The notes beneath the pieces were generated by a model that worked only from the letters and a program-made list of their open reading frames with translations, searched no databases and had not been told where the DNA came from. Shown here one piece after another: positions 33,694 to 45,062 of a stretch of 64,000 bases of DNA. The position numbers and the translations under genes were made by a program. The DNA is from Protula sp. h YS-2021 (taxonomy: Eukaryota > Annelida > Polychaeta > Sabellida > Serpulidae). Where the stretch lies: positions 2,519,741 through 2,583,740 of the forward strand of contig OX457031.1 of the NCBI GenBank assembly GCA_949752745.1, given 5' to 3'. Within the stretch, counting starts at the first letter, position 1; every line of letters begins with the position of its first letter.

Positions 33694-34617
33694 TTGAACT
33701 GGAGGGCCATAGTTGGAAGAAGTTTATATGGAATTGCGAAAAGTATTTCAATTATGTACGAAGTTAAATATCTGTTAGACAAATCTGCTTTATACTCTTT
33801 ATACTGTCTGTTAATATTGCCGTACTTAAATTACTATTGCGAGGTATGGGCTAACAATTATTATTCGAATACAAGAAATATAGTTATTTTGCAAAAGAAA
33901 GCGGTAAGAATAATTGATCGTGCAGATAATAGGGCCCATTCTGGCATTACCTTAAAAAAATACAGATTACTGAGGTTCACTGAAATTGTTAATATGTGTA
34001 GCTGCATTATAATGTTCAAAGCAAAATTCAATATGTTACCTGTCAGGTTATCAAGATTATTTGATATAAATGTAGGGCGTACAAGGCAAGCTGGTAAATT
34101 TCTAGTTAAATACAAAAGAACAAAAAGAAAAGCATTTTGCATCTCATCAGTTGGTGTCACATTGTGGAACAGTTTGGACGAAAGTATTATAAACAGTCGA
34201 TCATTGAACGAATTCAAAAAGAAATACAAACAATCTGTTATCCAATCATATTAATAAAGCAATGTATCATTTACTCACGTTCCGATTAAAATGTAACTGT
34301 GGTGGTTATTTGAGCTTAGAGCACTTTAATTTCAATATCCAAACATATACTATATTAAATTCTACAAATTTAAAGTAAGTTATTAACTTTCACAAGTTTA
34401 TTGTAACTGATTTTTCTTTGATAGGACTTGGTTATTCAGCAGTAATTTGTTATATGTTTTTATTTTTAAAGGTTGGTCGAATTTATAAGTGTTAACTTTC
34501 ACGGCCGACCCTTTCCCTGTATTCTTCTGAAGATACCACATCGTGTTACCAAGCATTTAAAATGTCTGTGTTTTTATAAATATACTGGAAATAAAGAAAT
34601 GAAATGAAATGAAATGT
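33694..34617 (+). mobile_element. 5'-truncated LINE copy (3' part of the polyprotein plus tail)
   Basis: An intact 186-codon frame (33694-34254) reads SLYCLLILPYLNYYCEVWAN and ends with a FCISSVGVTLWNSL block, the region after the reverse transcriptase in CR1/Jockey-type LINEs. It ends in (GAAAT)n at 34595-34617. It belongs to a different subfamily from the 29440 copy, because the tail unit and residues differ. The clean frame suggests a younger insertion. Confidence 0.8.
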
Positions 34618-35823
34618 TTAAAGATCGCATCTCTTTCTCTCTAATGAAAATGGTGCATGTTTTGTTAACTAACAGCATTGTAAGCTAGATATAAAAACAA
34701 CAAAATAGAAAATGCAATATAAAAAGTTCTTAGTGTATACGATGAAGTGTAAGATTCTAAAGAAGATGTATTTTGCAATATTATATAATCAAGCCACTGA
34801 TAAAAATCAATTCTCAATTATATTCACTTACAGGATTCACTATAATTGACCACGTACTGAATACATTAATGGTTCTTCTTGTCAATGTCTTATTTTTTGT
34901 TCATTGCAATATTTACCAGTTCTTTAAGAACTCCCCAGAATAGACACTCATAATTTTATTCTCCGGACAACACTCTCAATACCTCGAACAACAGAAACCA
35001 AAAAACAGTTTAAGGAAGTGTTCAATCTTCATGTTGACTCTGCCGCAGAGTAAACAAAACAAAAAGTTTAAAGCTTTTGTAAGTAGTTATTTTCAACTTT
35101 AATATGATATTTGGGGCTACAGACTGATCTATATGGGAAGCAAATCAACACGAAGAGAATGCTCTCACATGCAATATTTTTAATGAACTGGCCACACGTT
35201 ACTTTGAATGCCATTTGGGCGATAATTGAATTTTTTGTAGTTTGAATTAGTGGGAGTAGCTCTAATTCAGATCCGCCCTACATTTACCCAGTAGTGAACC
35301 GCTTCTTGGAGCTGATTTAACCTGCAAGGAGCTAGGAAAATTATTAACACTTAACCGTGAAGTGATATGTGGAGAGCCCCCCCCCCCCCCCCCCCAACCA
35401 AGACAGAAAAGAAAATTCCTCTATTTTGCAATCTATTGGGAAAATCCACCTAAATATTTATCATGCATAGAACTAACATTCTTCAACAACAATATCACAC
35501 GCATCGATTGCGTTGATATGTTAAAAGTATTGTCTAGTGGAGAATCCCTGCAAAAAGGGTGTTGTCCTCTGTGAGTTCCGGCGGTTTAAATTCTCCTTAA
35601 ATAAGCCAATTCGCATTGTCGGGTCTTTCCGGTGGAGGTGTTGTTTCGACTGCAATTTTTTTGGGATAAATTATAAAGAAGTGATAAGGGGAAAACATCA
35701 AAATTCTAATTTTATTTCAACACGAACTTTATATCATTTCTTTATATCCTTACCCCAACTGAATTCAGCCGAAACGCAAAAACATTTCGGCAAAAGTCGA
35801 AGTGCGAATTGGCGTATTAGCTC
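34618..35823. other. Non-coding stretch
   Basis: AT-rich with a poly-C tract at 35378-35396. Nothing recognised. Confidence 0.4.
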
Positions 35824-35956
35824 CAGACATGAGAAATCTCCGCTTTTTCCGCTGTTTCCGCTTTTTTGGGCTTCAAATTTATGGTCTCCGAGATCAATCC
35901 CTTCGGCCCTTCAAAAAAATCTCCGCTTTTTTAGCCTCCGGCTGTTCTCATGTCTG
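35824..35956. mobile_element. Small MITE with perfect CAGACATGAGAA TIRs
   Basis: 133 bp bounded by CAGACATGAGAA and TTCTCATGTCTG. The interior has CTCCGCTTTTT repeats on both sides, mostly in direct order. The CAG start resembles hAT-type ends; no clear target duplication was found. Confidence 0.5.
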
Positions 35957-36632
35957 TAGGTCCGAGTCAGCTCTGGCTTAAGTAACGTATATTTCTCTGT
36001 CAAAGCTACGAAGCCTTACATTTTTCCGCTAATAGAGGTCACCTTCATATCTTCTGAGGCGCGAATCCTGCGTACCAGTCCCTGTTATTCAAACATTTAC
36101 TGTTCCATCATGCAGAAAATACCCCTTTTCAAAACAGGCACAATTTTTATGCTGTACACCCACAATATTTCACTTTTCGTTTCTTCCAGGCTTTTGGTAA
36201 TACTGATTAAGAAGTTTCTTGTGAATAATTACAATATTTACTGCCACTTTTTCACGTAATAAACCTGGATATAAACAAAGGTCAATTATTGCGGGAGATT
36301 TGTGTTTGTTTCCATATTTTTGTATTTTAAAGAAAGTGTAACACAGAAGTTGTGTTTCATTGCCGTTGTACTTTGAGATCCTTTAGCGAATGCCAATAAA
36401 GACTTGTTGGTCGTTGAATTATTTCGCACAACTTCGCCAGAAAGGTGCCTCAAGGCGAGTGTAGTTGACTTGCATATCGTTGTATAGCGATGATTTGAAG
36501 CGGGTACGCCGAACGTCAGTAGCGGGTCGCTTCTTGGAGCTGTCCTTAAATGTACTGTAGAATCCCTTTAAGTTTTGTTATTTACCAACCCTAGCCATTG
36601 CTAATCGCTAGTGCAGTTATGAAACACACAAA
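35957..36632. other. Non-coding stretch, nothing recognised
   Basis: No gene or repeat could be supported. Confidence 0.4.
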
Positions 36633-36897
36633 CAGGGTTGAGATTTCGCGGTTGAACATGGCGACCAACTTCAGGCTCGGGCGATCAACTTTTTCGCGTT
36701 TGTCGCCCGAGTAGCGACTAACTTTTTTATTTAGAATTTTCTTGTAAATACTGTTGATTATTTTAAACACCACTTTGCTGTTGTTTTTTCGTGTGAGGCA
36801 GGCCAGACAAATTTTGCAAAAATTGCGCCGGACGACTAACTTTTTAAAGTTGTTGGCCCGGAGGGCGACCAGAAGATTTTACGAAGTCTCAACCCTG
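36633..36897. mobile_element. MITE family A, copy 1 (CAGGGTTGAGA TIRs)
   Basis: Starts CAGGGTTGAGATTT and ends AGTCTCAACCCTG. The interior has repeated GCGACTAACTTTTT and GGAGGGCGACCAGAA phrases shared with copy 2 at 40269. CAGGG termini suggest a hAT-derived MITE. No 8-bp duplication could be confirmed. Confidence 0.65.
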
Positions 36898-37962
36898 CAA
36901 TGCTGTTTTCTGGTCTAATCAGCTCTCATCCCGATGACTGTAGCCCTTGTTAATCCCTCGTTTATTTGATCATTTCAGAAAATACTTTAGTGAGATGTAA
37001 ATAGTGGATATTATACAGGGGGGGGGGGGGGGATTTATTAACTGCATGACAAAAATCCCGGGGTGCAGGGTGGCCGTGGAAAAACCCACCCAGTAAAAAT
37101 ACTTTTAACAGCCGATTGTGAGAAATAAATGAAGGAAAAAAACGCAGACTATTTTCTGCATTTTCTCGCAGCAGACTACTCCTTATAAAACTAGTCATTT
37201 GACCTTCGATAGCAGAAGCTCTCTTTAGCAACATCATTCTGTTTATCACTGTTAAATTTGTTATTTATTTTTATACGAACGTTGTTTTCTTAAAGCGTTA
37301 TCGCAGTTTGTCTTTGGCATAGACGGTAGCCCGTCGCGTTTCAGTTTGTTAGTTGGAGTGAATGAGCACTGTTTATGTCAACCTTACAATTGTGCGCCAC
37401 AACGGACGGTGTGATATAAATCCACGCACCCATGTTTTGGCTCTCACTCACTCCCCAGATCATTTTTAATTGGTCAGATACTTAGTACTTAACAGCCACT
37501 AGCAGTTTTGATGGGTAAAAATACTTTCCTTTTTTTTGGTCATTTTTACTACTGTGTTTTCCGTATTGCCGTTTTTTTTACCATTTCTTCCACTGTCCTA
37601 GAAAAAAATAGGTTTAATCCGGGAAAAGGGCAAAGCCTGATGGCGGAGAGTGGAGGAGGGGGGGGGGGGGGCGGCGGAGGGGGGGGGGTGAGTTTCTCTG
37701 GGATTCCGGTTGAAGTTCATGCGAATGAATGTCATAAGTAAAAACTAGACAATAACTTATTTTTGCAAGTTTCTGGCAAGTGTAGAAATAGATGCACGCT
37801 CGCTGATACCGGTAACCCGCTTGACCTCACCGGATTCTGAGAATATAGTATTCAATATATGATTTGAATAGAGACTAGATTTGAGCAACTTCTGTATTTA
37901 CATCTGTGTTAGAGTTTGAAGTGTTGAGTGACTGTAGTCAATCGCTGTGGGCTTGTGTTGCG
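36898..37962. other. Non-coding stretch with poly-G tracts
   Basis: Poly-G runs at 37018-37032 and 37657-37688; otherwise nothing recognised. Confidence 0.45.
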
Positions 37963-38092
37963 GTTATTAGGCCCCAACCCTTCGGATTGGAGCCTATAGG
38001 TTTGGTGTGTCCGTCCGTCTGTCCGTCATCGCTTTATACCCCTATGAATTTGGGGGGGGGGGCGGTTGGGGCCTGATTGTGTTTCACAAATA
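37963..38092. repeat. Dispersed module M1, copy 1
   Basis: Begins GGTTATTAGGCCCCAACCC and runs through CCGTCATCGCTTTATACCCC to GTGTTTCACAAATA. It is almost the same as 38653-38773. Confidence 0.8.
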
Positions 38093-38545
38093 ACTAATTA
38101 TTATTAAATCAACTTTTTCTTAAAGCTGTATACTTAACATGAGAGACCCATTGTGTCAACTTTTTCTTATTGAGTCAACGTTTTCTTAAAGCTGTTTACT
38201 TCACATTACACTCCCATTTTTTTCACTCCTTTAGCTGTAAAAAAATTAAAACTAAATGGTACTGACGTGCGTGATAATTGCTGCTTATATATGTAAGTTT
38301 GGAGTATATGATGTGCGTGATATATGTGAGTATGTATGTAAGTATATATGTAAGTACATATGTATATATGTAAGTATATGTAGTATAATGTGCCCTGGAT
38401 GCTACCTGGCGATAATGGTAATAAAATGAACATCCGGTTATGATCCTGGATCTTGGATCACAAGGCCGCCATCTTGGATTCCGGTTGGACATATATGACA
38501 CTGTGGTATTCATAAAATCTTACCCGCGATCGTTATGGGCGAAAG

Positions 38546-38654
38546 AATTAGAGGGGGGGGGGGGGGGGGGTAAGGGAGGGGGGCATAGATTCGGGTCGTC
38601 ACCGCTTGCCAAACCCGAGAACTGATCCACGGTCGACAACTTTAATGCAGCAGT
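38546..38654. repeat. Dispersed module M2, copy 1
   Basis: Poly-G, then GTAAGGGAGG, GGGTCGTCACCGCTTGCCAA and ACCCGAGAACTGATCCAC, ending ATGCAGCAGT. Its second copy is 39161-39290. It abuts module M1 copy 2 directly. Confidence 0.75.
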
Positions 38655-38773
38655 TATTAGGCCCCAACCCCTCGGATTGGGGCCTATAGGTTTGGGGTGT
38701 CCGTCTGTCCGTCATCGCTTTATACCCCTATGAATTTGGGGGGCGGTTGGGGCCTGCTTGTGTTTCACAAATA
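38653..38773. repeat. Dispersed module M1, copy 2
   Basis: Second copy of 37963-38092 with few differences. Confidence 0.8.
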
Positions 38774-38802
38774 CTTACTTGTTATTATTACATCATTGTT
38801 AT

Positions 38803-38817
38803 ATCATCATCATCATT

Positions 38818-38880
<63 letters not shown>

Positions 38881-38881
38881 G
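38803..38881. repeat. (ATC)n microsatellite
   Basis: About 26 ATC units, one interruption. Confidence 0.95.
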
Positions 38882-39160
38882 AATTCTTTGTGAAGTTTGA
38901 GCCAAATGTGGGACTGTTGTTGTATCTTCCTTTTACGTGACAGCGCGTGGTTGGAAATTGTTAATAACTATAGGAGTATGCGAAAAAAAAAGCCTTGCAC
39001 GAAATTTTGTAGTGTAGTGGTCCTGTTTAATCAGAGCGTAATTATTTAGAAGTGAATATTGAGTTTTCTTTCCCTTTCTGTCTCTTTTTGAATGAGCTGA
39101 ATAATTCGCTGTTTGCCGAAAATTATTTTCTTATGACACCTCAGTGATATGTAGCTGGAC

Positions 39161-39290
39161 TATTAGAGGGGTGGGGGAGGGAGGGGGGGGGGTAAGGGAG
39201 GGTGGGGGGCATAGATTCTGGTCGTCACCGCTCACCAAACCCGAGAACTGATCCACCGACGACAATTTGAATGCAGCAGTACATTGTTAA
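39161..39290. repeat. Dispersed module M2, copy 2
   Basis: Copy of 38546-38654, followed here by unrelated sequence instead of M1. The modules are therefore separable. Confidence 0.75.
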
Positions 39291-39313
39291 TCCGGTTGCA
39301 TCAAATCGGTCCA

Positions 39314-39964
39314 CAGTGCTCTCGTACACGTAGTCATAAGGTACCCACGCAATAACGTACGTTAATAAGAAGTTCGCGTAATATGAAGTGATTTGCTTGG
39401 TCCCAATGTAAAATGCCTTGTTTTCTATGGACAGAAATTCACATAACATGAACACGTCTAATATGAAGTTCACGTCATATGAAGTCCAGCATAAGGTCCC
39501 ATGTGGGGCCACATTTATTACATAATCTGTTCGCTTAATATGAACTACATAAAAGGCCAAGAACAAAAACACAAAGAACAAAGAAAAAAAAAAAAAAAGA
39601 GTAAGTGTCAACATTGAATGCTGTTGTTTATAAGACATTTGGGGCGATCACAAAAGGGTCGCAATTGCACTTCGGCAGTCTTTAAACAGATAAAACAGTC
39701 GTTTGATTCACAAAGCCATTGCGTACCAATACCGTAATCAAACACTAGGCCTATGCAACAGACTCACTTTAGTCCGATTTTATATGACAGTAGCACAGAC
39801 AAGAAATAAACACAATACTCGTTCCAAAATAAGCAAGAAATCTATGCGTATTGATTGTATGGGTGATTGAAATTGTGATGTGTAAAGGTTCGTTTAATGT
39901 GAAGTTCGCGTAATATGAAGTATTTTGCTCGGTCCCGACGACTTCATATTACGCGGGTCCGACT
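39314..39964. mobile_element. Possible pogo/Tc1-like non-autonomous element
   Basis: The right end reads GTCCGACTG followed by TA, so its inverted start is CAGTCGGACCCGCG, a pogo/Tigger-style terminus. The phrase AAGTTCGCGTAATATGAAGT occurs near both ends and again inside. The left end (CAGTGCTCTCG) is a poor partner and lacks TA, so it may be truncated. Confidence 0.35.
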
Positions 39965-40020
39965 GTAGTGATGGTAGAGAAAACATTTCGGTAATGCGGA
40001 CATCACGGAATCGAGGCATT

Positions 40021-40190
40021 CTATATATTAGATGGAATAATCAAATACAACAGTCACCGTCGGGAGGGAGATGGGGGGTGGAGGGGGGGGGGCGTTGGTA
40101 GGGGGTCTATATATCAGAGGGAATAATCAACTACAACAGCCACCGTCGGGAGGGAGATCGGGGGGGGGGGGGGGGACGTTGGTAGGGGGC
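40021..40190. repeat. 86-bp tandem duplication
   Basis: CTATATATYAGAKGGAATAA through ACCGTCGGGAGGGAGAT, a poly-G tract and CGTTGGTAGGGGG, present twice. Confidence 0.85.
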
Positions 40191-40268
40191 TTCCCAACTG
40201 GCCTTGTTATGCAGTAATTGAAGCTGACGTTTTTTTTTGACTCCATAGACTCCGTTCCCATACAACCC

Positions 40269-40439
40269 CAGGGTTGAGATTGCCAACTTTTGGCACGGGC
40301 GACTAACTTTTTTTCTGAGTATGTTCAGGTAAATTTTGCAAAAATTGCGCCGGGCGACTAACTTTTGTGCCGGGCGATTAACTTTTTAAAGCTGGTCGCC
40401 TGGAGGGCGACCAGAAAATTTTACGAAGTATCAACCCTG
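40269..40439. mobile_element. MITE family A, copy 2
   Basis: CAGGGTTGAGATTGCC start and GAAGTATCAACCCTG end, 171 bp. It shares ATTTTGCAAAAATTGCGCCG and the GCGACTAACTTTT phrases with 36633-36897 but lacks about 95 bp. Confidence 0.65.
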
Positions 40440-41735
40440 CTACCCTCAATACAGTTTGATCTTTATGTCGTTATAACTGTTATGCCTGTGATAACTAATG
40501 CGTTGTTTACGAGTTGTGTTTGGAGAACCCGACTGGTGCGATTGTACTGTTGTCGCTGTAATCCTAATGTCGCTATAACCGTTATATCGATACAACTTTT
40601 ATGTCGCTGTAACCGGTATGGTTTACGAATTGCATCAGGGAAAGCCCGGTTAGTGTGATTGTACAATTCTTATGCCTAACATTTTATTCCCTATCGCTTT
40701 TTGGTGCGACATTTTAAACTTACTTTGCGAACTGGTTCGCTACCGTGTTGTAGAAGATGACTGGAATCGTAGGTACGTTTAAGAGCTATAGTCACATACC
40801 ATTTACATGTAACACCCCCCACCCCCACCCCGCTCCCCCCCCCCCCCCCCAGCCTTAGGGTTTTTTTTGTAATATCAAAGGTATTTTATGTCGTATTTGT
40901 AAGACCCTTGTCCCTGCCCTCCCCCCTCCCTCCTCCTCTCCACCTCTTCAGCTCACAACAAAGGCTTGCAATAATAACCCATTAATATCATGAAAAACCT
41001 CATTGAGACCTATTTATCATATAACTAAAACGCTCAAATAATACCTATAGCAATGATCACTGTATTTAAACAGCGGGTCAGCGGGGTGAAATAAACCCTT
41101 CACCAAAAAAAAAAAAAAAAACGACACTAAAATGAAGTGCGCAAAAAAGCTGTTTCATACGTGTATATTTTTCTTTTCTTTTTTTTGTATGGTACATAGG
41201 GGTCGCACTCTGTTTATACAGTTTAACAGCACAAATAATTGGTCCGTTATGTGTGACCAAATACTACTCGTGTTGAGCAGGATTCAGTGCGTTAATCTCA
41301 GTTCAGTGTACTAAGGAGATATATATATATATATAATTTTTTTCATTTTGTATTTAATATTTTAATGTCACCTAGAGGTAAGTGTGAGGGGGGGGGAGGG
41401 GGTGATTGGGTGGGTCGTGGTGAGTAATCGACGGGGTTATGGTGTGTAACCTTTGGCCAGTTTTACCGATATAAGCATAAAAAAACCCCGAAATTCAAAA
41501 TCGTGTTCAAAAATGTAATATAAGCAGCAATCTGTTGATGTGTTTATAAACCCAATGACAAAATAAATTAATCGACTGAAAAATTAATATAATAATTTAT
41601 GTTTCTTCAAGTATATAAGCTGTTAGGGCTTGTGACTTGCATTATGCGTAGATTTTCTTATTTTCGCTGGAGTTTATGGCTGCCCTTGAGGCATTAGAAG
41701 AACCCACTCACCAAGAAGGTAGACTTGGGTCGATA
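40440..41735. other. Non-coding stretch
   Basis: A diverged pair of about 100-bp repeats with GTTTACGARTTG and GYGATTGTAC lies at 40457-40665. Poly-C tracts lie near 40830 and 40920. No gene. Confidence 0.45.
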
Positions 41736-41940
41736 CAGTTCGACCTCGTTATCGAGATACCGGATCCAGGTCTTGTCTCGTATCCAGGTCAGTTGAGAAT
41801 TTTTTTCGCAAAAAAATTGCGAGCTTTAGTTTTATTGAAGTGTTATTGAACCGATACGCGCTTGATTGGCAATGAGTACTAAAATCGATATCTAATCACC
41901 TAGATCGATACGGCGAAATCGTGATATGGGAGGTGGACTG
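41736..41940. mobile_element. TA-flanked MITE (CAGTTCGACCTC...GGTGGACTG)
   Basis: 205 bp flanked by TA on both sides. Left CAGTTCGACCTCGTTATCGA pairs with the complement of the right end, CAGTCCACCTCCCATATCAC. TA duplication and CAGT termini fit the pogo/Tc1-mariner superfamily. No transposase. Confidence 0.6.
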
Positions 41941-42458
41941 TATATTGTGATATTTATATAAACCGAAGCGATAAATAGGTGGTGTTTTTGCATGTAGTGT
42001 AAAAGTATGCAGACTATCTTAAGAGGTAGCGCTTGTATATATCCTTCATAAATCGCTGTAAATATGCATGTCCCATTTCAAGCTACACATAGCAATCACT
42101 ATACCATACCTCTCCTCCTCTCCTCTCCCCCCCACCCCCCTCACCCCCCCCCCTCCCCCACCCGCCTGTATTATTTGGCACAGTTGTAATAATATGGGAT
42201 TCATTTGCACACATATTTAAGCGACATTTTATTGCATAGGGCAAATAAAAGTAAAACTTCGAAGATCTTGATCTTCCTTTTGAATCTCTTGAAAATGGAT
42301 TAACTTAGATGTAAGTGAAAAAGTGAGAAAATTAAAGGATTATTGTGTCTGATGGCAGCGAGAAAATTGCGTTTAAAAAATTAATAAAAAATATTTTTGC
42401 GCCTTTTGATATTTCGTCGTTAACACAGGATACCAAATTACAGGCAGGTGAGTACATA

Positions 42459-42477
42459 ATAATAATAATAATAATAA

Positions 42478-42508
<31 letters not shown>
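42459..42508. repeat. (AAT)n microsatellite
   Basis: About 16 units, one interruption. Confidence 0.95.
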
Positions 42509-42596
42509 GTAACTAGACTGGAAATTAGGAGGAGGCCGTAAATTGTCCAAAAAATAAAAATATAGGCATGTACCAAAAAGTGTGTAGAATTTAGTT

Positions 42597-42685
42597 GTTT
42601 AATCCGAGGTCTTAGTTAATCCGAGGTACTGGTTAATCCGGTATATTGACTAATCCGACATGTTGCATAATCCAATATCTTAACG
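42597..42685. repeat. Five 17-bp units (TTAATCCGAGGTCTTAG)
   Basis: Units begin TTAATCC or TAATCC every 17-18 bp and decay toward the right. Confidence 0.7.
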
Positions 42686-42815
42686 GATCCCTTTCGATAA
42701 ATGTCGCTTCAGCAGGCATATTATTAAACGGCATAAACATTGACCAACCAGCATATGGCTTCGTTCGACGCATTTTCCGTGTTCTCCGCGGTGATATCGG
42801 TACAACAAGGTTTTA

Positions 42816-42818
<3 letters not shown>

Positions 42819-42854
<36 letters not shown>
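42819..42854. repeat. (TA)n microsatellite
   Basis: About 18 TA units lying exactly at the left edge of a TA-targeting MITE. Confidence 0.95.
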
Positions 42855-42860
<6 letters not shown>

Positions 42861-43060
42861 AGCCTCAATATTGTGAACACTGTCTGAACCGAGCAGAATG
42901 TTCATTATATCGAGTATATACCACAGCAAGTGTTCACTGTTCAGACTATAGAGGTGTTCACCAACGAGAAATTACAATAAAATACCTATGGTTCCGCAAA
43001 CATTTGGGACCGAACAAAATCTTTGTTATATAGAGGTGTTCACGAACGGTGGTTTTACTG
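42855..43060. mobile_element. TA-flanked MITE inserted at a (TA)n tract
   Basis: The right end GAACGGTGGTTTTACTG is followed by TATATATA. Its complement CAGTAAAACCACCGTTCGTG aligns with the left end AGTTAAGCCTCAATATTGTG. GTGAACAC blocks lie inside both ends. Pogo/Tc1-mariner type. Confidence 0.5.
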
Positions 43061-43458
43061 TATATATATGTATATACACCAATGTTTCAATTCACGTCAG
43101 TCGTGTGTAATAACAGACCTCTGTTGTTGTGCGGGCAGACGATATTTGCCGCCTGTGTCATATCGTCTGCTTCATGCATATATATTAGAGATATTTGATT
43201 CGAATTTCGCATAACCGGTGTTGTTTGGAATGCACTAGATATTTAACTCGAAAATCTAAGGTGTACATATTCTTTTCCTTTTTGTTGTCATCTTCCATAA
43301 TGCACTTGTGTAGATATTACGCAATCGTTATGACGGTCATCGATTGGCTCTGGATTAAGATGTGGCAGTTTGAAATTAAAAATTAAGATTTTAAGTGCAA
43401 AGGGGGGAAGTGTCGTTTGTGTGTATGGGGGGGGGGGGTGGGGGGTGGAGGGGGGTTG

Positions 43459-43658
43459 NNNNNNNNNNNNNNNNNNNNNNNNNNNNNNNNNNNNNNNNNN
43501 NNNNNNNNNNNNNNNNNNNNNNNNNNNNNNNNNNNNNNNNNNNNNNNNNNNNNNNNNNNNNNNNNNNNNNNNNNNNNNNNNNNNNNNNNNNNNNNNNNNN
43601 NNNNNNNNNNNNNNNNNNNNNNNNNNNNNNNNNNNNNNNNNNNNNNNNNNNNNNNNNN
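43459..43658. other. Assembly gap (200 N)
   Basis: Exactly 200 N between a poly-G tract and a (CT)n tract. Round-number gaps usually mean unknown length; both flanks are low complexity. Confidence 0.98.
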
Positions 43659-43714
43659 TCTCTCTTCTCTCTCTCTTTCTCTCTTTCTCTCCCTGTCCCT
43701 CCCTCTGGTCTTTC

Positions 43715-43775
<61 letters not shown>

Positions 43776-43826
43776 CTCTCTTTCTCTCCCTGTCCCTCCC
43801 TCTCGTCTTTCCTCTCCTCTCTCTCT

Positions 43827-43921
<95 letters not shown>

Positions 43922-43922
43922 A
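43659..43922. repeat. (CT)n then (CA)n microsatellite
   Basis: CT-rich with two copies of a CCCTGTCCCTCCCTC spacer, ending in (CA)n. Confidence 0.95.
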
Positions 43923-44247
43923 CTTTAGGTAACAGATATAATAACAAATGATCCCTCCCCTGTACGACCCCGGATCTATTCTGACGTCAAAGATTCTCTT
44001 TGCCAATCTTATTTTATTTTTAGCACAGTTTTATGCTTGTTCTTGTTTATACTAAAATCCGTATGGCAGTGTGTTGTAGTCCTCAGTGATGATAGCACCC
44101 TGTTGACATCAGATGAGACAAAAGAATACACGATGGTTTTTAACAAGCATCCATCAGTGAAAGGGCAATCAAAACCATCAAGTCTAAGACATACCGGTAT
44201 TTCACCTACAAAAATGCCCTTCAAATACCTTGATCAGCTCCAGAATT

Positions 44248-44745
44248 TTGCCGATGGATATAAATGCAACAGTTCACAGTACCACAGACACTGCTCCCAA
44301 CGACGTGACAGACAATAATGAAGAAGATGTCTGCATAGCGACATATTTCTGTAGAACTGCACAACGCGAGCTGGGTGGCAAACATAAAACTAGAAGATAC
44401 AAATTCAAGCCCGGTGATCGCGTGCGCATTACACATCAAAGAAACAGGTTTACCCGTGAATACGACCAAAGATGGACAGGGGAGGTCTTCACCATAGCTC
44501 AGCGGTTCAGAAGAGGACAAGTGTCTATTTATAGACTCAAAGACCATAATAACGAGCCCATAAGAGCCAGTTTCTACCAATCAGAGCTACAGAAAGTGGA
44601 CTTGAAAGACAACGAATTGTTTAAGATTGAAGAAGTGTTTAAAGAAAGGGGCCGGGGACAAAATAAACAGTACTATGTAAAGTGGCTATATTGGCCTAAA
44701 GCATTTAACAGCTGGGTTAAAGCAAGTGACATTGAACTATTGTAA
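44248..44745 (+). pseudogene. C-terminal part of a Polinton/Maverick-type integrase (SH3-like and chromodomain)
   Basis: The plus frame contains APNDVTDNNEEDV, then YKFKPGDRVRITHQRNRFTR, RWTGEVFTIAQRF, YRLKDHNNEPI and FYQSELQKVDL (SH3-like C-terminal domain of retroviral-type integrases). It ends in a chromodomain: FKIEEVF...QYYVKWLYWPKAFNSWV, with the aromatic positions present. This arrangement matches integrases encoded by Polinton/Maverick elements and their transposon-derived relatives. The catalytic DDE core is missing upstream; 44037-44240 is non-matching sequence after the microsatellite. The C-terminus is complete (TAA 44743-44745). A Ty3/gypsy chromovirus integrase is the main alternative. 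Confidence 0.65.
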
Positions 44746-44884
44746 TTGTATATATAATGTGCATATTAATTGTAATTAGTATATAAATGGGGTTATTCTT
44801 CATATTTGTAAATATACCTTAAAGTAGAAAACACAGCAAACCAGGCATGCAAATGATCAGATTATAAAGTCAGGCCATTTGTGT

Positions 44885-45062
44885 CTTCAGGTCACTGGCG
44901 CCATGTTAATTTATCGTGAACCTCTCATTATAACCAATCGATTGTAATACCGGTCACTGGCGCGGTGTTAATTCGCCCCGTAAACCTATCAATCTAACCA
45001 ATTGATTGTAATACTGGTCGCTGGCGCGGTGTTAATTTACCCGTAAACCGTTCATTACAAGC
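44885..45062. repeat. Three units of about 62 bp (GGTCACTGGCGCGGTGTTAA)
   Basis: Phrases GGTCRCTGGCGC and CAATYGATTGTAATACYGG recur three times, shortly after the integrase fragment. Confidence 0.8.
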
